A DNA stretch of 25,980 nucleotides, from the NCBI GenBank assembly GCA_937127205.1, contig CAKZLS010000235.1:1-25980 (forward strand). Direction: 5' to 3'. Source of the DNA: an uncultured Rhodospirillales bacterium. Its GTDB lineage: Bacteria; Pseudomonadota; Alphaproteobacteria; Rhodospirillales; Defluviicoccaceae. Of this stretch, positions 25,510-25,980 are shown piece by piece. Under the pieces are notes generated by a model. It was not told the DNA's origin. It was given only the letters and a program-made list of their open reading frames with translations, and did no database searches. Made by a program: the position numbers and the translations under genes. How positions within the stretch are numbered: position 1 is the first letter of the stretch; each line of letters begins with the position of its first letter.

Positions 25510-25980
25510 TTATTGGGCTTCGCTGGGCGATTTCGATGCCCGCTCTTTCCAATAGCCTTCATCCCTAGAAATAACGAAGTCGGTTTCATGGCTGGCGCCG
25601 GTATCCTTCCGGTCGCCTTTCATGTGGTCAATGTATTGTCCGAGGCGGCTGTTGACAAATACGTGTCCCACCGTGAGTCCCAGGCCCTCGGCAATATCGT
25701 AGGTCTTGTGCCCTTTGCGCTCGAAGCGTTTGCGGACAACGTCGAACAAAAATGAGTCGTGATACTGGTCCTCCTTGAACAGCCGGTCCGCAGTGTACAG
25801 CTCCTTGAACTGGGCTAGAAAATCGCGAATGGCCGGATGGCGAAGGTTATATCCGACGAAACCGCACTCCGAGAACTTGGGACGCGCCAGAAAGCTGAAC
25901 ATGCAATCGGCCGGCATCATGTCTTCGAGAAAATCGTGCGGAATATCGGCGAACATCCGGGTGTCGGCATCGACCCAGAA
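25510..25980 (-). CDS. Glycosyltransferase-like protein, C-terminal part (runs off the window)
   Basis: The frame is open to the end of the window, so the gene starts beyond 25980. The first visible residues are FWVDADTRMFADIPHDFLED, with a DAD (DxD) motif inside a hydrophobic strand as in GT-A glycosyltransferases, so the catalytic region is partly visible. It continues FGFVGYNLRHPAIRDFLAQF-like text (actual GFVGYNLRHPAIRDFLAQF), a His/Phe-rich stretch DQYHDSFLFDVVRKRF, and ends with NSRLGQYIDHMKGDRKDTG. An internal ATG at 25956 is not the real start because the DxD motif lies upstream of it. It probably belongs with the next gene, which is also glycosyltransferase-like, in a surface-sugar cluster extending rightward. 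Confidence 0.7.
   Translation of the reverse strand, partial: FWVDADTRMFADIPHDFLEDMMPADCMFSFLARPKFSECGFVGYNLRHPAIRDFLAQFKELYTADRLFKEDQYHDSFLFDVVRKRFERKGHKTYDIAEGLGLTVGHVFVNSRLGQYIDHMKGDRKDTGASHETDFVISRDEGYWKERASKSPSEAQ

Overview
The window looks like a chromosomal segment of an alphaproteobacterium, probably close to Rhodospirillales. A GcrA-type regulator is present, a family essentially confined to Alphaproteobacteria. The rest fits: moderately high GC, a two-gene MetH, an MlaA/MlaC pair and an EttA-type ABC-F protein. I see no insertion sequence, CRISPR array, rRNA or tRNA gene. Most genes are housekeeping or signalling genes.

Region 1 (1-9836) is a transporter and signalling locus. A leftward Na+/solute symporter gene ending in a clear terminator is divergent from a CBS/DUF294 nucleotidyltransferase-like gene. 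Convergent with the latter is a leftward four-gene operon. It encodes a single-domain response regulator, a membrane-anchored PAS/pseudokinase fused to a DnaQ-like 3'-5' exonuclease, a small two-helix membrane protein, and a histidine kinase whose sensor is itself an SSS-transporter domain (CbrA/CrbS-like). Comparable gene sets accompany acetate or carbon-source sensing in other Proteobacteria, but no acs gene lies in this window.

Region 2 (10088-13421) holds ettA, convergent with a leftward mlaA-mlaC pair for outer-membrane lipid asymmetry. Region 3 (13422-18669) is a one-carbon/methionine operon: metF, then methionine synthase split into two translationally coupled genes. A candidate sigma-54 promoter and operator-like dyads lie upstream.

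Region 4 (18670-19947) holds an elaborate nested inverted repeat whose 3' arm covers the ribosome-binding site of a PQQ-dependent sugar dehydrogenase gene. That gene is broken by one in-frame TAA. Region 5 (19948-23056) holds a fold-type IV aminotransferase lacking the usual PLP-contacting Glu, a gcrA-like gene with a small unknown partner, and a GST/Fax-like gene preceded by a perfect 20-bp palindrome. Region 6 (23077-25980) holds a membrane protein plus an exported protein of unknown function, and two leftward glycosyltransferase-like genes, the second running off the window.

The most unusual items are the pseudokinase-exonuclease fusion with its surrounding module, the nested hairpin over the dehydrogenase ribosome-binding site, and the altered active site of the aminotransferase. 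All calls come from reading the sequence; no database search was possible.
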